This document shows positions 25,147-35,322 of a stretch of 64,000 nt of DNA, piece by piece (position 1 is the first letter of the stretch; each line of letters opens with the position of its first letter). Location: contig JBALXQ010000001.1 in NCBI GenBank assembly GCA_036960565.1, forward strand, positions 124,001 to 188,000. Reading direction: 5' to 3'. A model generated the notes under the pieces. The model made no database searches, had not been told where the DNA came from, and worked only from the letters and a program-made list of their open reading frames with translations. The position numbers and the translations under genes were made by a program. The stretch is from Bermanella sp036960565. Its GTDB lineage: Bacteria; Pseudomonadota; Gammaproteobacteria; Pseudomonadales; Oceanobacteraceae.

Positions 25147-26427
25147 ATGCTGAAGCTATTCTCCCGTTCAAATCGTCAGGTAACGTATAGAAAGTTCTTA
25201 ATCACGGCTATTACTTGTTCAGCTATCGCTCTTACAGGATGCGGTAGCGGCTCGAGAAACGATACAACTACTGGTGCCATTCGTAATGATACTAGTAATG
25301 GGGTTACACCCACTTCTCGCGGCGATTTACTCACATATGAAAAAGTAGCCACAAGAACCATTAGCGAAGTGAACACAAACACGCCTGAGTTTGATCTTGC
25401 GGAGTATTTGAAATACGACTTGGAGTTCTACCGAGTTACCTATTCATCTGAATATCGTCAAAAGCCAATTGCGCTGTCTGGTTTGGTGATTGTGCCAAAG
25501 AGCGACCAATCACTACCTCATTTGCAATATCATCATGGCACCATGTTTCCATTTCCAGATGCAAGTGGGTTTGGTAATGAGGATACACCATCACTTTATG
25601 TAGGTCAGGGGCCAACGCCCAAGGTAAATCAATTTGCCAGCCGAGTGTTAGGTTCACTTGCAGCATCAGTAGGTTATGTAGTCTCATTACCTGACTATGC
25701 GGGTTATGGGGTATCTGATAATGTTGGACACCCTTATGCGTATCATCCAGAATTGGCGATTGAGTCAGTAGATCTAATTATTGCCACCCGAAAATTAATG
25801 GCCACTTTAAAACAACCCCTCACTGAGAATTTATTTCTAACTGGTTGGTCTGAAGGGGGAGGCGCTGCTTTAGCGACACATAAATTAATTGAAGAACAAT
25901 ACAGTGATCAGTTGCCGTTAACTGCAAGCGCTCCCTTTGCTGGCCCTTACGCAATGGTACGTTCTGCCAAGTGGTTTGTGGGAAAGAATGAGGAATAAGA
26001 TAACCTGCCGATTTACAACTGGCTGGTTTATTCTATGTTATCTTTTTCAGGTGCTGAATATAAAGCCGGCGAAATTTGGCAATATCCAGTTAATGATCAG
26101 CTTCAAGCGATAATGGTTCCCTCTTTAAAAGCAGGAGAAATATATACTGAACAATTTATTTCTAGCATGGCAAACGATAACGATATCATGGTGACTAATT
26201 TGTTGAGAAAAAATGATTTAACACTAGGGTGGTATCCTGTTAAACCAGTGTATTTTCATTCAGGAAAAACCGACAAAATCGTGCCTCATTTCAATTCGGT
26301 TGAAGCATATAATGTGTTTTCGTTGCAAGGAGGGAATGTGAAGTTATACGAGTATGAAGGGGATCATAATACGCCGGTAGCTGACTATTATCTTACCATG
26401 TTGGAAGATTTCAAGAAATTGCAATAG
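25147..26427 (+). pseudogene. Lipoprotein alpha/beta-hydrolase interrupted by one in-frame stop codon
   Basis: The frame from ATG 25147 (AAGG upstream, lipobox LTGC) runs to a TAA at 25996-25998, then continues open in the same frame (DNLPIYNWLVYSMLSFSGAE) to 26427. The joined protein would be about 426 residues, a secreted lipase-like alpha/beta-hydrolase. The first part has YHHGTMFPFP, LPDYAGYGVS and the nucleophile elbow GWSEGGG; the second has HSGKTDKIVPHFNS and the probable catalytic His in EGDHNTP. The stop separates Ser from the His, so the short product should be inactive. This is a single nonsense change without frameshift, so it is a recent pseudogene, a sequencing error or a readthrough case. 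Confidence 0.75.
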
Positions 26428-26520
26428 TCGAATATTTAAAATTGCATAGGGTCATAGGATGGGTCTGAAAGGCAGCACACTTAATTCTTCCATTCCATTG
26501 ATCCTGTGATTCTATATTAT

Positions 26521-26539
26521 TTTTAGGCTCAGCCTAAAA
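26521..26539. terminator. Bidirectional terminator hairpin
   Basis: TTTTAGGC-tca-GCCTAAAA is a perfect 8-bp stem with U-rich flanks on both strands, between the convergent hydrolase and solute-binding genes. Confidence 0.65.
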
Positions 26540-26556
26540 CCGTAGGTATAAAGACC

Positions 26557-27420
26557 TTATTCATGGTGATCTAAAGGGTTTTGTAATAAATAATTTTTAA
26601 ATTTATTCCCCGTAGAAACCTGATTAAACAATACCTCTAATACACCCTCCTTTTTGAGTTTTTTCATTGCATGGTTAAGTGGGATTAAATACTCAATTAA
26701 CAGGGATTTTTTTGACACGGCAAAATAGACATTGGCACCTCGATATAGGTAAGGCTGTAGCGTAACTTTTTTAGCGAAACCATATTTTTTAGCCTGGTAA
26801 TCTAGGGCAATTTTCCCACCCACTAAGATATCTATGCGTTCACTTAATAATAGGTCAAATAGTTGTTTTTTCTTCATGTAATCTTTGAAGGTTATTCGAT
26901 TATCGGATTGCAAGGGTTCAAAAGTAGTTGACCCCAGTTCTCGCCCCACCGTGAGGCTGAATAAATCTTCGTATTTTTCAATGGATATGTTCCTGGTTTT
27001 TTTACTAAAAAAAACGATGGAGGTTTGCATATACTCGGGCTGAATATACGCCATATATTCAGAGCGCTTTTGTGTGTACATGGCGGTGGATAGCATATCT
27101 AGTTTCCCCAGCTCCGCCAATTTAAGGCAGCGTTTCCAAGGACATTTAACCAGCACCACATTATGTTTAATGGTGTGGGCCAGTTTATGCACTATGTCTA
27201 AATCTATCCCTGAAGCCTGTTTGTCATTAATAATTGTGTAGGGTGGATAGCCAACTACAGCAAAGCGAATAGTTTGGCTATTGGCTTGGTCAATGGGAAA
27301 TGCGGGCTGGCTGGTGAGCATGGCCACTAGCATGATGAGTAAACCAGCACGAAGCCTTGGCAGTTTTGGCAAGTAAGCTGGCTTATATATTGAATGCATA
27401 TAAAAACATTTATTTAACAT
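26557..27420 (-). CDS. Periplasmic solute-binding protein, SBP_bac_3-like
   Basis: 287 residues with a basic N-terminus and signal peptide (residues about 22-45). The mature part begins QTIRFAVVGYPPYTIINDKQ, a common start of family 3 amino-acid-type binding proteins, followed by GIDLDIVHKLAHTI, MLSTAMYTQKRSEYMAYIQP and a GRELGSTTFEPLQ segment. No permease or ATPase gene is near. Similar orphan proteins are encoded at 39884-40633 and 47396-48169. Such orphans often act as sensors or ligand collectors. The ligand is unknown. Confidence 0.82.
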   Translation of the reverse strand: MLNKCFYMHSIYKPAYLPKLPRLRAGLLIMLVAMLTSQPAFPIDQANSQTIRFAVVGYPPYTIINDKQASGIDLDIVHKLAHTIKHNVVLVKCPWKRCLKLAELGKLDMLSTAMYTQKRSEYMAYIQPEYMQTSIVFFSKKTRNISIEKYEDLFSLTVGRELGSTTFEPLQSDNRITFKDYMKKKQLFDLLLSERIDILVGGKIALDYQAKKYGFAKKVTLQPYLYRGANVYFAVSKKSLLIEYLIPLNHAMKKLKKEGVLEVLFNQVSTGNKFKNYLLQNPLDHHE

Positions 27421-27572
27421 GATTAATCATTTGGCTATGGGAGTGAAAAGCCTAGATAGTCTCTTAAAATGAACTACCTGTTGTGAGTATAGGATAAATT
27501 TATTACGTCGTTTAAAGTGCATTATGGAAATAGAAATAAGCTTATATCACACGTTAAACTAAGGATTTGAAT

Positions 27573-27689
27573 TTTATTCAGAAGGATCAACCAGATGGCA
27601 TTGGCCTTGCCATTAAAGAATTGGATTCGTCGCTTATAATCACTTATGAAAAATACACAGAAGTGAATACACCCGTTAAAAGTAAGTGA
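27573..27689 (+). pseudogene. Possible gene fragment without a start codon
   Basis: A 38-codon open stretch ending at TGA 27687-27689 has natural-looking composition (QKDQPDGIGLAIKELDSSLI) but no start codon or ribosome site. It may be the 3' end of a lost gene in this decayed region. No family recognised. Confidence 0.25.
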
Positions 27690-28006
27690 TGCTAGGGTAT
27701 TCCTTTTTAAATAGATAAGGCTAAGCCTTGTCTATTTATATCCAAATTACCACAGCGAAATTAACCCATCTCAATTCAGTCAAATATCCCTCATGTCGCC
27801 ATGCCAAACCTGGTAGGGCTTTTGTACATCCAAGTTCTGTTTAATTTATTAGGCGCCACCGCGTGTCCATTCTTCACTTTTTTATATATAGAAAGTGAGC
27901 TCAAGGCTGACACCTGACTACCAGGGTAAAGCAAGGTAGTGATGGGCGGTTTATGTGTTGGCTTGAATGTAAATAGTTTTGCTTCTGCGTTAATAGATTG
28001 ATGAGT
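27690..28006. other. Non-coding or decayed stretch
   Basis: No complete gene. The minus strand stays open from about 28010 down to a TGA at 27791-27793 (encoding, for example, KLFTFKPTHKPPITTLLYPG) but lacks a start codon, so it could be another remnant. The assignment is uncertain. Confidence 0.3.
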
Positions 28007-28044
28007 AGTAAACTATATTTACTTAAAGGTAAGTATAGTTTACT
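28007..28044. repeat. 38-base near-perfect palindrome
   Basis: AGTAAACTATA at 28007-28017 is the exact inverse of TATAGTTTACT at 28034-28044; the inner bases (ACTTA/TAAGT) pair as well, leaving a 4-base loop. It could be a strong operator or a hairpin in RNA. It is followed by a T-rich run (28050-28058), so it could also end transcription. Confidence 0.6.
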
Positions 28045-28074
28045 ATCCATTTTTTTTATATGGTTTGCACACTA

Positions 28075-28203
28075 TCAATCTTCTTCGAGCTGCTGTAACC
28101 GTAGCGAGGTAGCTTGCTGGGTGCGCGATATAAGGTTGGCGGCCTAGGTAATATTCCCGTATTCGGCCACCTCTACAAAAGTGCGGACCTTGTTAAAGTT
28201 CAT
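28075..28203 (-). pseudogene. LysR-family regulator remnant (N-terminal HTH only, nonsense mutation)
   Basis: Reading down from ATG 28203 gives MNFNKVRTFVEVAEYGNIT, then TAG (28146-28144), then AANLISRTQQATSLRLQQLE, then a TGA at 28077-28075. This is the start of a LysR winged HTH, where the TAG stands in place of a codon such as CAG in the normal xQAA motif. The effector domain is missing. It is a truncated, inactivated gene. Confidence 0.75.
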
Positions 28204-28594
28204 TTGTGCTCTGGCAGTTTATTTAAGATCGAGTTAGTAAATAGTTATCACAAGTATTTCTTAAGTATTTAATAATATTACTTGTTTTTTCTAGTGGTTG
28301 ATTTGATCGAAAATGTACCTATCCAGTCACGGTGATTGGGGCGATTAAATTAAGTACAGCAGGAAAAATCAAGTCGAATTCAGGAAAAGCCATTGTGATT
28401 ATAGAAGCTAATTTTAACTCTAATGACATGAATAATTCGGAATTTAAAGAGTATTCACGTCGCTCTAACACTAACGGTGAAGCCCACGATGGTGTGGTAT
28501 TAAGCAGACATCAGGTCAGTGAAAACTTATAAAGTGGCGAGAAACCCATTTGTTTTTGGTAATTGAATACCCGTCTCAGCCAAAGGCCCATGAA

Positions 28595-28780
28595 ACCTTC
28601 ATCAGTGGCTATCATCAGCGCAGTTTATCGGATACGGCCATGTATAGACTTAAACAATTGATGGGCAGTGAATTTAATGCACGTACATTTACTAGGCAAG
28701 CGGTGGAAGTTTTTATGCGCTGTAAAGCCATAAATATAATGACCGGACTGGGTATACCTGAAACCTATGCAGTTGACTAA
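28595..28780 (+). mobile_element. IS5-type transposase C-terminal remnant
   Basis: The open stretch (from 28550) contains YHQRSLSDTAMYRLKQLMGS, then RQAVEVFMRCKAINIMTGLG and IPE, matching the C-terminal end of IS5/IS4-type DDE transposases (ETAMYRFKxLFG ... KAxNxxxxLGMP). The DDE catalytic core is absent and no terminal repeats are visible. The element is a dead fragment next to the LysR remnant, marking old insertion and deletion events here. The 66-codon open stretch just upstream (28332-28532) is not recognisable. Confidence 0.65.
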
Positions 28781-29064
28781 ATGTTGTGATAATAGGTTTT
28801 TTACTTGCATTTTATTCATGCAACAAAGCCTTGCTCAAATGTAATTAGGCTAACAGGCAAAAAAATCACTTTTTATGTGCATCTTAAATTGGTGAATATA
28901 ACCGGACAATTAAAAATAATACGTCACCTGACTCGGAATTAATCTGCATTGCAGATATGGAATTATCGCTATTACGGGGGCATCACAAGCTAAGGGTATG
29001 ACGTAATTTTGTCTCTTTTCTGACTTAGAACAAAACTATTTACATGTTAATTCAAGGAAGTTTT
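28781..29064. other. Upstream region of the giant lipoprotein gene
   Basis: 284 AT-rich bases without a gene. AAGGAAG at 29054 is the ribosome site of the next gene. No clear hairpin, repeat or operator seen. Confidence 0.4.
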
Positions 29065-32000
29065 ATGAAAACCTATTATAAGCTCAAGTTGTGGGCTGGT
29101 AATTCTGCGGTTGTGCTGCTGATGTTAGCGCTTACCGCTTGTGGCAGTGATGCATCGGAAACTGATGGCAGAAACGGCGCAACACAGACAGGCTATCTAA
29201 TCGGAGGAGAGATATTGGGCCTGGAAGTTGATGAACAGGTGGAAGTAAAAAACAACTCAGAAGTTTTGTCTTTGGCTGTCAATGGACCATTCAATTTCTC
29301 AGAAAAACAAATTGAGGATACAAGTTATAACGTCACTGTTACAGCCTCTCCTTCAGGAAAAATATGTCAGCTTGAAAATGGAACGGGCATTGTGAATGGC
29401 GAGGATATTACAAATATAGCCATTAGCTGTTCCAGTGTGGATAGTAATGTCGATAGTTTTAATGTGGGTGGAACACTTACAGGATTGGAAAGTGGAACGG
29501 TAACGCTGGCCAACAATGATCAAGATATTATGGCGTTAAACTCGAATGGTCTATTTACATTTAGCCAAAAATTAACAACAGGAAGTTCCTATAACGTCAC
29601 GGTAATTGGTCAACCAGGTGGCCTGAGCTGTGAAGTGCAAAACGGTTTTGGCACCATGGCTGATTTTTCAATAAGTAATATTGTTATTTATTGTCAGGTA
29701 GTCGTGGTGGAAAATAGCTTTAATATTGGCGGAACACTTACAGGATTAGAAAGTGGAACGGTAACGCTTGCCAACAATGGCCAAGACAATATAGCGTTAA
29801 ATTCCAATGGTTTATTTGAATTTACTCAAAAATTAACTACAGGAAGTTCTTATAACGTCACGGTAATTAGTCAGCCAGATGGTTTAAGTTGTGAGGTGGT
29901 AAACGGTCTTGGTACCATGGCTGATTCTGCAATAGATAACATTATTGTTTCTTGCCAGATAGCCGTGGTGGAAGATAGCTTTATTATTGGGGGAATACTA
30001 AGGGGCCTAGAGAGCGGGTTAGTAACCTTGTCCAACAACGGTGTAGATCCGCTAGAATTAAATGCAGATGGTGCATTTGTCTTTAATGAAAAAATATTAA
30101 CTGGTAATCCTTACCAAGTAACGCTTAGTAGCCAGCCAGAGGGTTATAGCTGCGAAGTGCAGAATGGATCAGGCATTATTGAAAATTTGGCAATTAGCAA
30201 TGTAAGCGTTAATTGTATTGTTGTTGGAGTGGGTCATAAATTTGTAAGAGTTAATAATCAATACAACAATAACTCTGTTATTGGCAGTACATTCAGAGTA
30301 GTCAGTACTACCGACAACCGTCCCGTTCTGGGCTTGAATTCCTCTGACTTGATATTACACGAAGATAATATTGAGCTGCCTTTGGAAGCTTTGTTTAGTG
30401 AATTCAAGGCTTTAGACGAAGTCCCACTGACACTTAAAACCCTGTTCATGGTAGATATAAGTGCCAGTACAACGGATTCAGATGTTGAACATATTAAGCA
30501 ATGGCTTAAAGATATTGTTTTTGATATCAGTAAGGGCACTCATAACTTACTGGCTGGTCAAACCATTGCTATTACGACTTTTGATTCATCTATTATTAAC
30601 CGTACCGGTTTTACCTCCGATGTAGATCAACTGTTAACCGCGATTGAGGGAATCAGAAAAGGCGGCCCCCAGACTAATCTTTATGGCGCCATGCTGGATG
30701 GCCTAGCAAATTGGAATGACTCAGAAACACCAAATTATATTAATCACGGTGCTATGGTCCTGCTGACGGCCAATGATGACAGTCGAGGTTTAGGCACTTT
30801 GGAACAGGTTCAGCAGGCGGCATTAACTAAGGACGTATTTGTCATTCCGGTAGGTGAACATGTTAATCAAGAAATATTTTCCACAGTAGTACCCGAAAAT
30901 CGTATTTTCTCTATAACAAATCATACTCAGTTGGCGAATGCTTTTGGACAATTTGAAAGCAGTATTAAAAATGCAGCGGATGGATTTTATCAACATTCTT
31001 ATGTCACCAATGCACGCACAGCTAACCATAGCTTTAACCTTTCACTCATAGACAATCAGTACACGGGCAATGGATATAACATCGAGGCTAGTTTTTCAGC
31101 CCTTGAGTTCAGCGATGTTATTCCTGATGTTGTTATAAAGCAGCATGATAATGCTGTGAGCAGTGGAGAAAGTTTACAACTAGAAGTTAATACTCGCTGG
31201 AGTCATAGCGCCCCAAATTATACTTGGTCGGTAATTAGTGGTGCCAACCTAGTGACCTTAAGTGATAATGGACGCTTTGCAAACCTGCTGGTAGAGGCAG
31301 GCCCTACAGCAAATACCAGCTTTACTATTGAAGTTACCGATAATGAAAATAATGTTTCGAAAATAGAAAGCATCGCCATTACTCCGCTTAAAACACCGCA
31401 AAATGTAAGTGTTGTTGCAAGTTATCAGCAAGTTGAATTGTCCTGGGGTGCTGTGGAAGATGCCAGTCATTATCTGGTTTACTGGAGTGAGCATGATGAT
31501 ATAAATTCTGCTAGTTCGTTTGAACGTGTTGATAGTGGAGAAGAGGCGATTATTGATGGTTTACAGAATGGTCAGGAATATTATTTTTCCATAACCTCGG
31601 TAGAAAACTATCAACAGAGTAAAGCCTCTTCAACGCTAAGTGCGACTCCTTTCATCAATCAACCGGCAGGGTTAAATGTATCTAGCCTTGGTAATATTAA
31701 TACCCTCGAATGGCAGTCTGTTCTTGGAGCGGTGGGGTATCAATTGGTGATTACAAATTTAACCACTAACGCTATTCAAAATATTGATATTGCAGCAGGT
31801 GATAGCCAATACATTCATACAGATACTAGTGCTGGCCAAACTTATTCCTACAGCTTAATTGCATCCGATGGCAGCTCAAACAGTCAGGCAGCCACTACCA
31901 CCGCTTTGAGTGCACCGGTTATTAATATGTTGGAGACCGCTTCCACTAGCAGTGTGAATATTAGTTGGCAGCCAGTAGTGGGCGCTGAATCCTATGTAAT

Positions 32001-35000
32001 TTCCTATGCGGAAAAGACTTTGGCCGGAACCGATATTTTTGCGGTTGCTGGTACCGTAGAAACTAATTATTTTAGTCTTCAATCTTTGGTTTCTGGTAAG
32101 CAATATGTGATTAACGTGATGGCTATAAATGATGGAGCTGAAGCAGTCTCTTCTGAATCGGCATTATTGTATCAAGCAACTTGGTCAGCAGGTTCTGATT
32201 TACCCAGTGTAAGACATGGTCATACCAGCAATCTAATTGATGGCAAGGTATATCTTATAGGAGGCTTTGGCGCAGAAAAAAATATGGATGTTTTCGATTC
32301 AGCATTGGGGCAGTGGGGTTCTGCTGCAGCATTAAGGAACCAAAGAGTTAACCACACCAGCTCAGTGATTAATGGAAAGCTATATGTAGTCGGCGGCTTT
32401 GGAACTGAAAGAAGTTTACAGATTTATAATCCGACTACAGATCAGTGGTACGCAGGATCATCTTTGAATATTGGGCGAAACCTTCATTCAACCACCGTTA
32501 TTGACGGAAAACTCTTTGTTGTGGGTGGTGATGAAAGTGGCGGTGCTGGTGCATCCACCAGTTTGGAAATTTATGACCCTGTTAGTGATAGCTGGAGCTT
32601 AGGGGCTCAATTAAGTGTTGGCCGAACATTTCATACCAGTACCCAGATGGATGGAAAACTTTATGTGGTGGGTGGTCGTGTAGCTGGGGAATATTCAAAT
32701 AGTGTCGAAATTTATGATCCTACCACTGATGGTTGGTCGCAAGCATCGGAATTAAATGCAGGTCGTTATCAACATACAACCACGGCCATAGATGGAATGC
32801 TCTATACGGTAGGTGGTTTTACCGACATTAACTTTCAGAATAGTTTGGAGATATATGATTCAGCCAGTGATAGTTGGACACTGGGTGCTTCCCTTACCGC
32901 CGCGCGATATTCCCATACCAGCGAACTGGTTAATAACAAACTTTATGTTATGGCGGGTCGTGTAGATGGCATCAACTCACAAAGTGTAGAGGTTTATGAT
33001 CTTGCGACTCAAAGTTGGTCGCAGGGGCCATCTTTGGCAACGGCTCGAGATGCCCATACCAGTGCGCTCATTAACGGCAAACTCTATATATTAGGAGGTA
33101 AGGACATTAATGATAATGGACTGCCCAGTATGGAGATTTTTGATAATAATATTACGCCACTAAATCCAAATATCGCGTCGGTCGGTACAGGCATTAATTT
33201 AAGCTGGCCTGTCATTCCCGGGGTAAATGAATATCACCTGTACTGGAATACCACGGGGGCTGTTACTGAAGAGGATGATGTCATTACCATCAATGGGATA
33301 AATAATTATCGTCATGAGAATCTGAGCCGCAATATAAACCACTACTACCGACTGTCTTGGGTGATTGAGGGTGAAGAAATTATGCTCTCTAATCAGGTGT
33401 CGTCATTAGTGCGTATCGTTGCACCTTCCTCATTAATGGTGAATATTAATGGAGCGACTAACACCTTGAATTGGGATGCTGTTACTGGTGCCACGAGTTA
33501 CCATTTGGTGATTACCAATTTAGAAACCAATGTGCAGAAAAATGTTGAGATACCAGCCAATGATGCAAGCTTTGAGCACAGCGGTTTTACAGTGGGGCAA
33601 ACCTTTACCTATGCACTTACCGCATCGGATGGGGAGTTCACAACTCCAGCTACCAGTATTACCAGTATGGCGGGTTTGTCTATTGTATCGGCTGAAAGCA
33701 TTTCCTCTAGCAGTATCAATCTTCGTTGGTCAGCTGTGGCGGGAGCGGATTTCTATACTGTGTTTTATGCAGAAAAGAATCTTGCAGGTACTGATCTTTA
33801 TACCGAAGTGACGACCACCAACGCTACTTTTTATGTGTTTGAGGGTCTGGTTTCAGGTAAGCAATATGCTATGAAAGTCACCGCGTCAGGTGAGGGAATT
33901 AATGCAGAGGGTAACCTGACTTCAGTGCTTCACTTGCCAGGGTGGTCAGAAGTAGACGTTTTAACAACTGCGCGTAGAACACATACCAGTGATGTTTTTG
34001 ATGGCAAAATTTATGTCATTGGAGGATATACACGTCACTTAGAAATTTATGACACCTTATCTAATCGCTGGACTCAAGGTTCGTCAGCGGCGAATTCACG
34101 TAGTGGCCATTCAACCACCAACATTAACAATAAGTTTTACGTTGTTGGTGGTTGGGGGGCTGATGATAGTTTGAAAATTTACGACCCTGTGACGAATAGT
34201 TGGTCACAGGGAGCTTCATTAAATAACGGGCGTTACTTCCATACAAGTTCACTTATTAATGGCAAGCTTTATGTGGTGGGTGGCTCCGGTGCAGAGGGCA
34301 GTTTGGAAATTTATGATCCTGAAACAGATAGTTGGAGTGAAGGCGCACCTTTAGCCTTGGGTCGCATGTTCCACACCAGCGCGGTTATAAATGACAAGCT
34401 GTATATCGTTGCCGGTCGAGCTGGCTCTGCATATGTTGATAGTGTTGAAATTTATGACCCTGCAAGTGGCAGCTGGGAACAGGCAACGCCTTTGACAACG
34501 GGCCGCTATGCTCACACCAATACGATTTTGAATGGCAAGTTGTATGTAGTGGGTGGCAATATTGCGGGGGGCTATACCACCAGTGTAGAAATCTACGATT
34601 CAGTGAGTGATAGCTGGAGTGATGGCGCACCGTTAAATATAGAGCGAACCAGTCATACCATTAATGAGGTTGAAGGTAAGTTGTATGCGGTTGCTGGTAG
34701 TAATCGAAACGGACAGATTAACACCGTGGACGTCTATGACCCGCAAAATAATAGTTGGACGATGGGAGAATCCTTATTGGTTGCTCGAGAGGGACATACC
34801 GGCCACGTGGTGGACGGTAAAATCTATGCCATAGCGGGTAAAAGTGGTGTTAGTACTTTGGCCAGTATGGAAATTTACGATAGAAATTCAACGCCCATGA
34901 TGCCTAGCATTAATGGTGTGAACGGCGGCATAGATTTAAGCTGGCCAACGGTTACTGGCATTAGTGAGTACCGTTTGTACTGGAATGAGGAGGGAAGTGT

Positions 35001-35163
35001 GGACGATGCAGATGCAATGATAAGCATTGATGCTGGCAACAACACTTATCAGCATAGGGGGTTGGTTAACGAAAATGCCTATTACTACCGCTTATCCTGG
35101 GTGATTGATGGGGAAGAAATTGTGCTTTCAAACGAAATCTCGGCTATACCAACAGGCCTTTAA
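29065..35163 (+). CDS. Giant multidomain lipoprotein (vWA, fibronectin III, two Kelch propellers)
   Basis: 2032 residues from ATG 29065 (AAGGAAG upstream; a frame from 29044 adds seven residues). Lipobox LTAC. Residues about 40-390 are four beta-rich repeats of about 85 residues (IGGTLTGLESGTVTLANNGQ ... GLSCEVxNGxGTM), each with two cysteines. Residues about 440-640 form a von Willebrand A domain with the metal site motif FMVDISAST. Then come fibronectin-III-like domains, a Kelch propeller (about 1044-1362, blades with GKLYVVGGF and EIYDPxTDxW), more FN3 domains, a second propeller (about 1629-1942) and a final FN3. Residues about 866-1450 are duplicated at 1452-2032. Likely an outer-membrane-anchored surface protein for adhesion or glycan binding. 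Confidence 0.85.
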   Translation: MKTYYKLKLWAGNSAVVLLMLALTACGSDASETDGRNGATQTGYLIGGEILGLEVDEQVEVKNNSEVLSLAVNGPFNFSEKQIEDTSYNVTVTASPSGKICQLENGTGIVNGEDITNIAISCSSVDSNVDSFNVGGTLTGLESGTVTLANNDQDIMALNSNGLFTFSQKLTTGSSYNVTVIGQPGGLSCEVQNGFGTMADFSISNIVIYCQVVVVENSFNIGGTLTGLESGTVTLANNGQDNIALNSNGLFEFTQKLTTGSSYNVTVISQPDGLSCEVVNGLGTMADSAIDNIIVSCQIAVVEDSFIIGGILRGLESGLVTLSNNGVDPLELNADGAFVFNEKILTGNPYQVTLSSQPEGYSCEVQNGSGIIENLAISNVSVNCIVVGVGHKFVRVNNQYNNNSVIGSTFRVVSTTDNRPVLGLNSSDLILHEDNIELPLEALFSEFKALDEVPLTLKTLFMVDISASTTDSDVEHIKQWLKDIVFDISKGTHNLLAGQTIAITTFDSSIINRTGFTSDVDQLLTAIEGIRKGGPQTNLYGAMLDGLANWNDSETPNYINHGAMVLLTANDDSRGLGTLEQVQQAALTKDVFVIPVGEHVNQEIFSTVVPENRIFSITNHTQLANAFGQFESSIKNAADGFYQHSYVTNARTANHSFNLSLIDNQYTGNGYNIEASFSALEFSDVIPDVVIKQHDNAVSSGESLQLEVNTRWSHSAPNYTWSVISGANLVTLSDNGRFANLLVEAGPTANTSFTIEVTDNENNVSKIESIAITPLKTPQNVSVVASYQQVELSWGAVEDASHYLVYWSEHDDINSASSFERVDSGEEAIIDGLQNGQEYYFSITSVENYQQSKASSTLSATPFINQPAGLNVSSLGNINTLEWQSVLGAVGYQLVITNLTTNAIQNIDIAAGDSQYIHTDTSAGQTYSYSLIASDGSSNSQAATTTALSAPVINMLETASTSSVNISWQPVVGAESYVISYAEKTLAGTDIFAVAGTVETNYFSLQSLVSGKQYVINVMAINDGAEAVSSESALLYQATWSAGSDLPSVRHGHTSNLIDGKVYLIGGFGAEKNMDVFDSALGQWGSAAALRNQRVNHTSSVINGKLYVVGGFGTERSLQIYNPTTDQWYAGSSLNIGRNLHSTTVIDGKLFVVGGDESGGAGASTSLEIYDPVSDSWSLGAQLSVGRTFHTSTQMDGKLYVVGGRVAGEYSNSVEIYDPTTDGWSQASELNAGRYQHTTTAIDGMLYTVGGFTDINFQNSLEIYDSASDSWTLGASLTAARYSHTSELVNNKLYVMAGRVDGINSQSVEVYDLATQSWSQGPSLATARDAHTSALINGKLYILGGKDINDNGLPSMEIFDNNITPLNPNIASVGTGINLSWPVIPGVNEYHLYWNTTGAVTEEDDVITINGINNYRHENLSRNINHYYRLSWVIEGEEIMLSNQVSSLVRIVAPSSLMVNINGATNTLNWDAVTGATSYHLVITNLETNVQKNVEIPANDASFEHSGFTVGQTFTYALTASDGEFTTPATSITSMAGLSIVSAESISSSSINLRWSAVAGADFYTVFYAEKNLAGTDLYTEVTTTNATFYVFEGLVSGKQYAMKVTASGEGINAEGNLTSVLHLPGWSEVDVLTTARRTHTSDVFDGKIYVIGGYTRHLEIYDTLSNRWTQGSSAANSRSGHSTTNINNKFYVVGGWGADDSLKIYDPVTNSWSQGASLNNGRYFHTSSLINGKLYVVGGSGAEGSLEIYDPETDSWSEGAPLALGRMFHTSAVINDKLYIVAGRAGSAYVDSVEIYDPASGSWEQATPLTTGRYAHTNTILNGKLYVVGGNIAGGYTTSVEIYDSVSDSWSDGAPLNIERTSHTINEVEGKLYAVAGSNRNGQINTVDVYDPQNNSWTMGESLLVAREGHTGHVVDGKIYAIAGKSGVSTLASMEIYDRNSTPMMPSINGVNGGIDLSWPTVTGISEYRLYWNEEGSVDDADAMISIDAGNNTYQHRGLVNENAYYYRLSWVIDGEEIVLSNEISAIPTGL

Positions 35164-35178
35164 CTTGTGATTATTATT

Positions 35179-35208
35179 AGGCCCCGAAGCATTATGGCTT
35201 TGGGGTCT
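35179..35208 (+). terminator. Possible terminator after the giant lipoprotein gene
   Basis: AGGCCCCGAAGC and GCTTTGGGGTCT pair over 12 positions with G-U pairs, around an ATTATG loop, 15 bases after the stop codon. It lacks a clean T tract. Confidence 0.45.
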
Positions 35209-35322
35209 ACTGATTATTGACTTGGATAAACACTGCATACAGATTAAGAACTGAAAATATTGCATAATGTGCGCTAAGTGAATCTGAATCCTTAATTTTT
35301 TTACCCAAAGAAGGTTCAAGTA

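Noticed and set aside
28332..28532. 66-codon open frame upstream of the transposase remnant
   Set aside because: No ribosome site or recognisable motif; it lies in decayed DNA, so I do not call it a gene.
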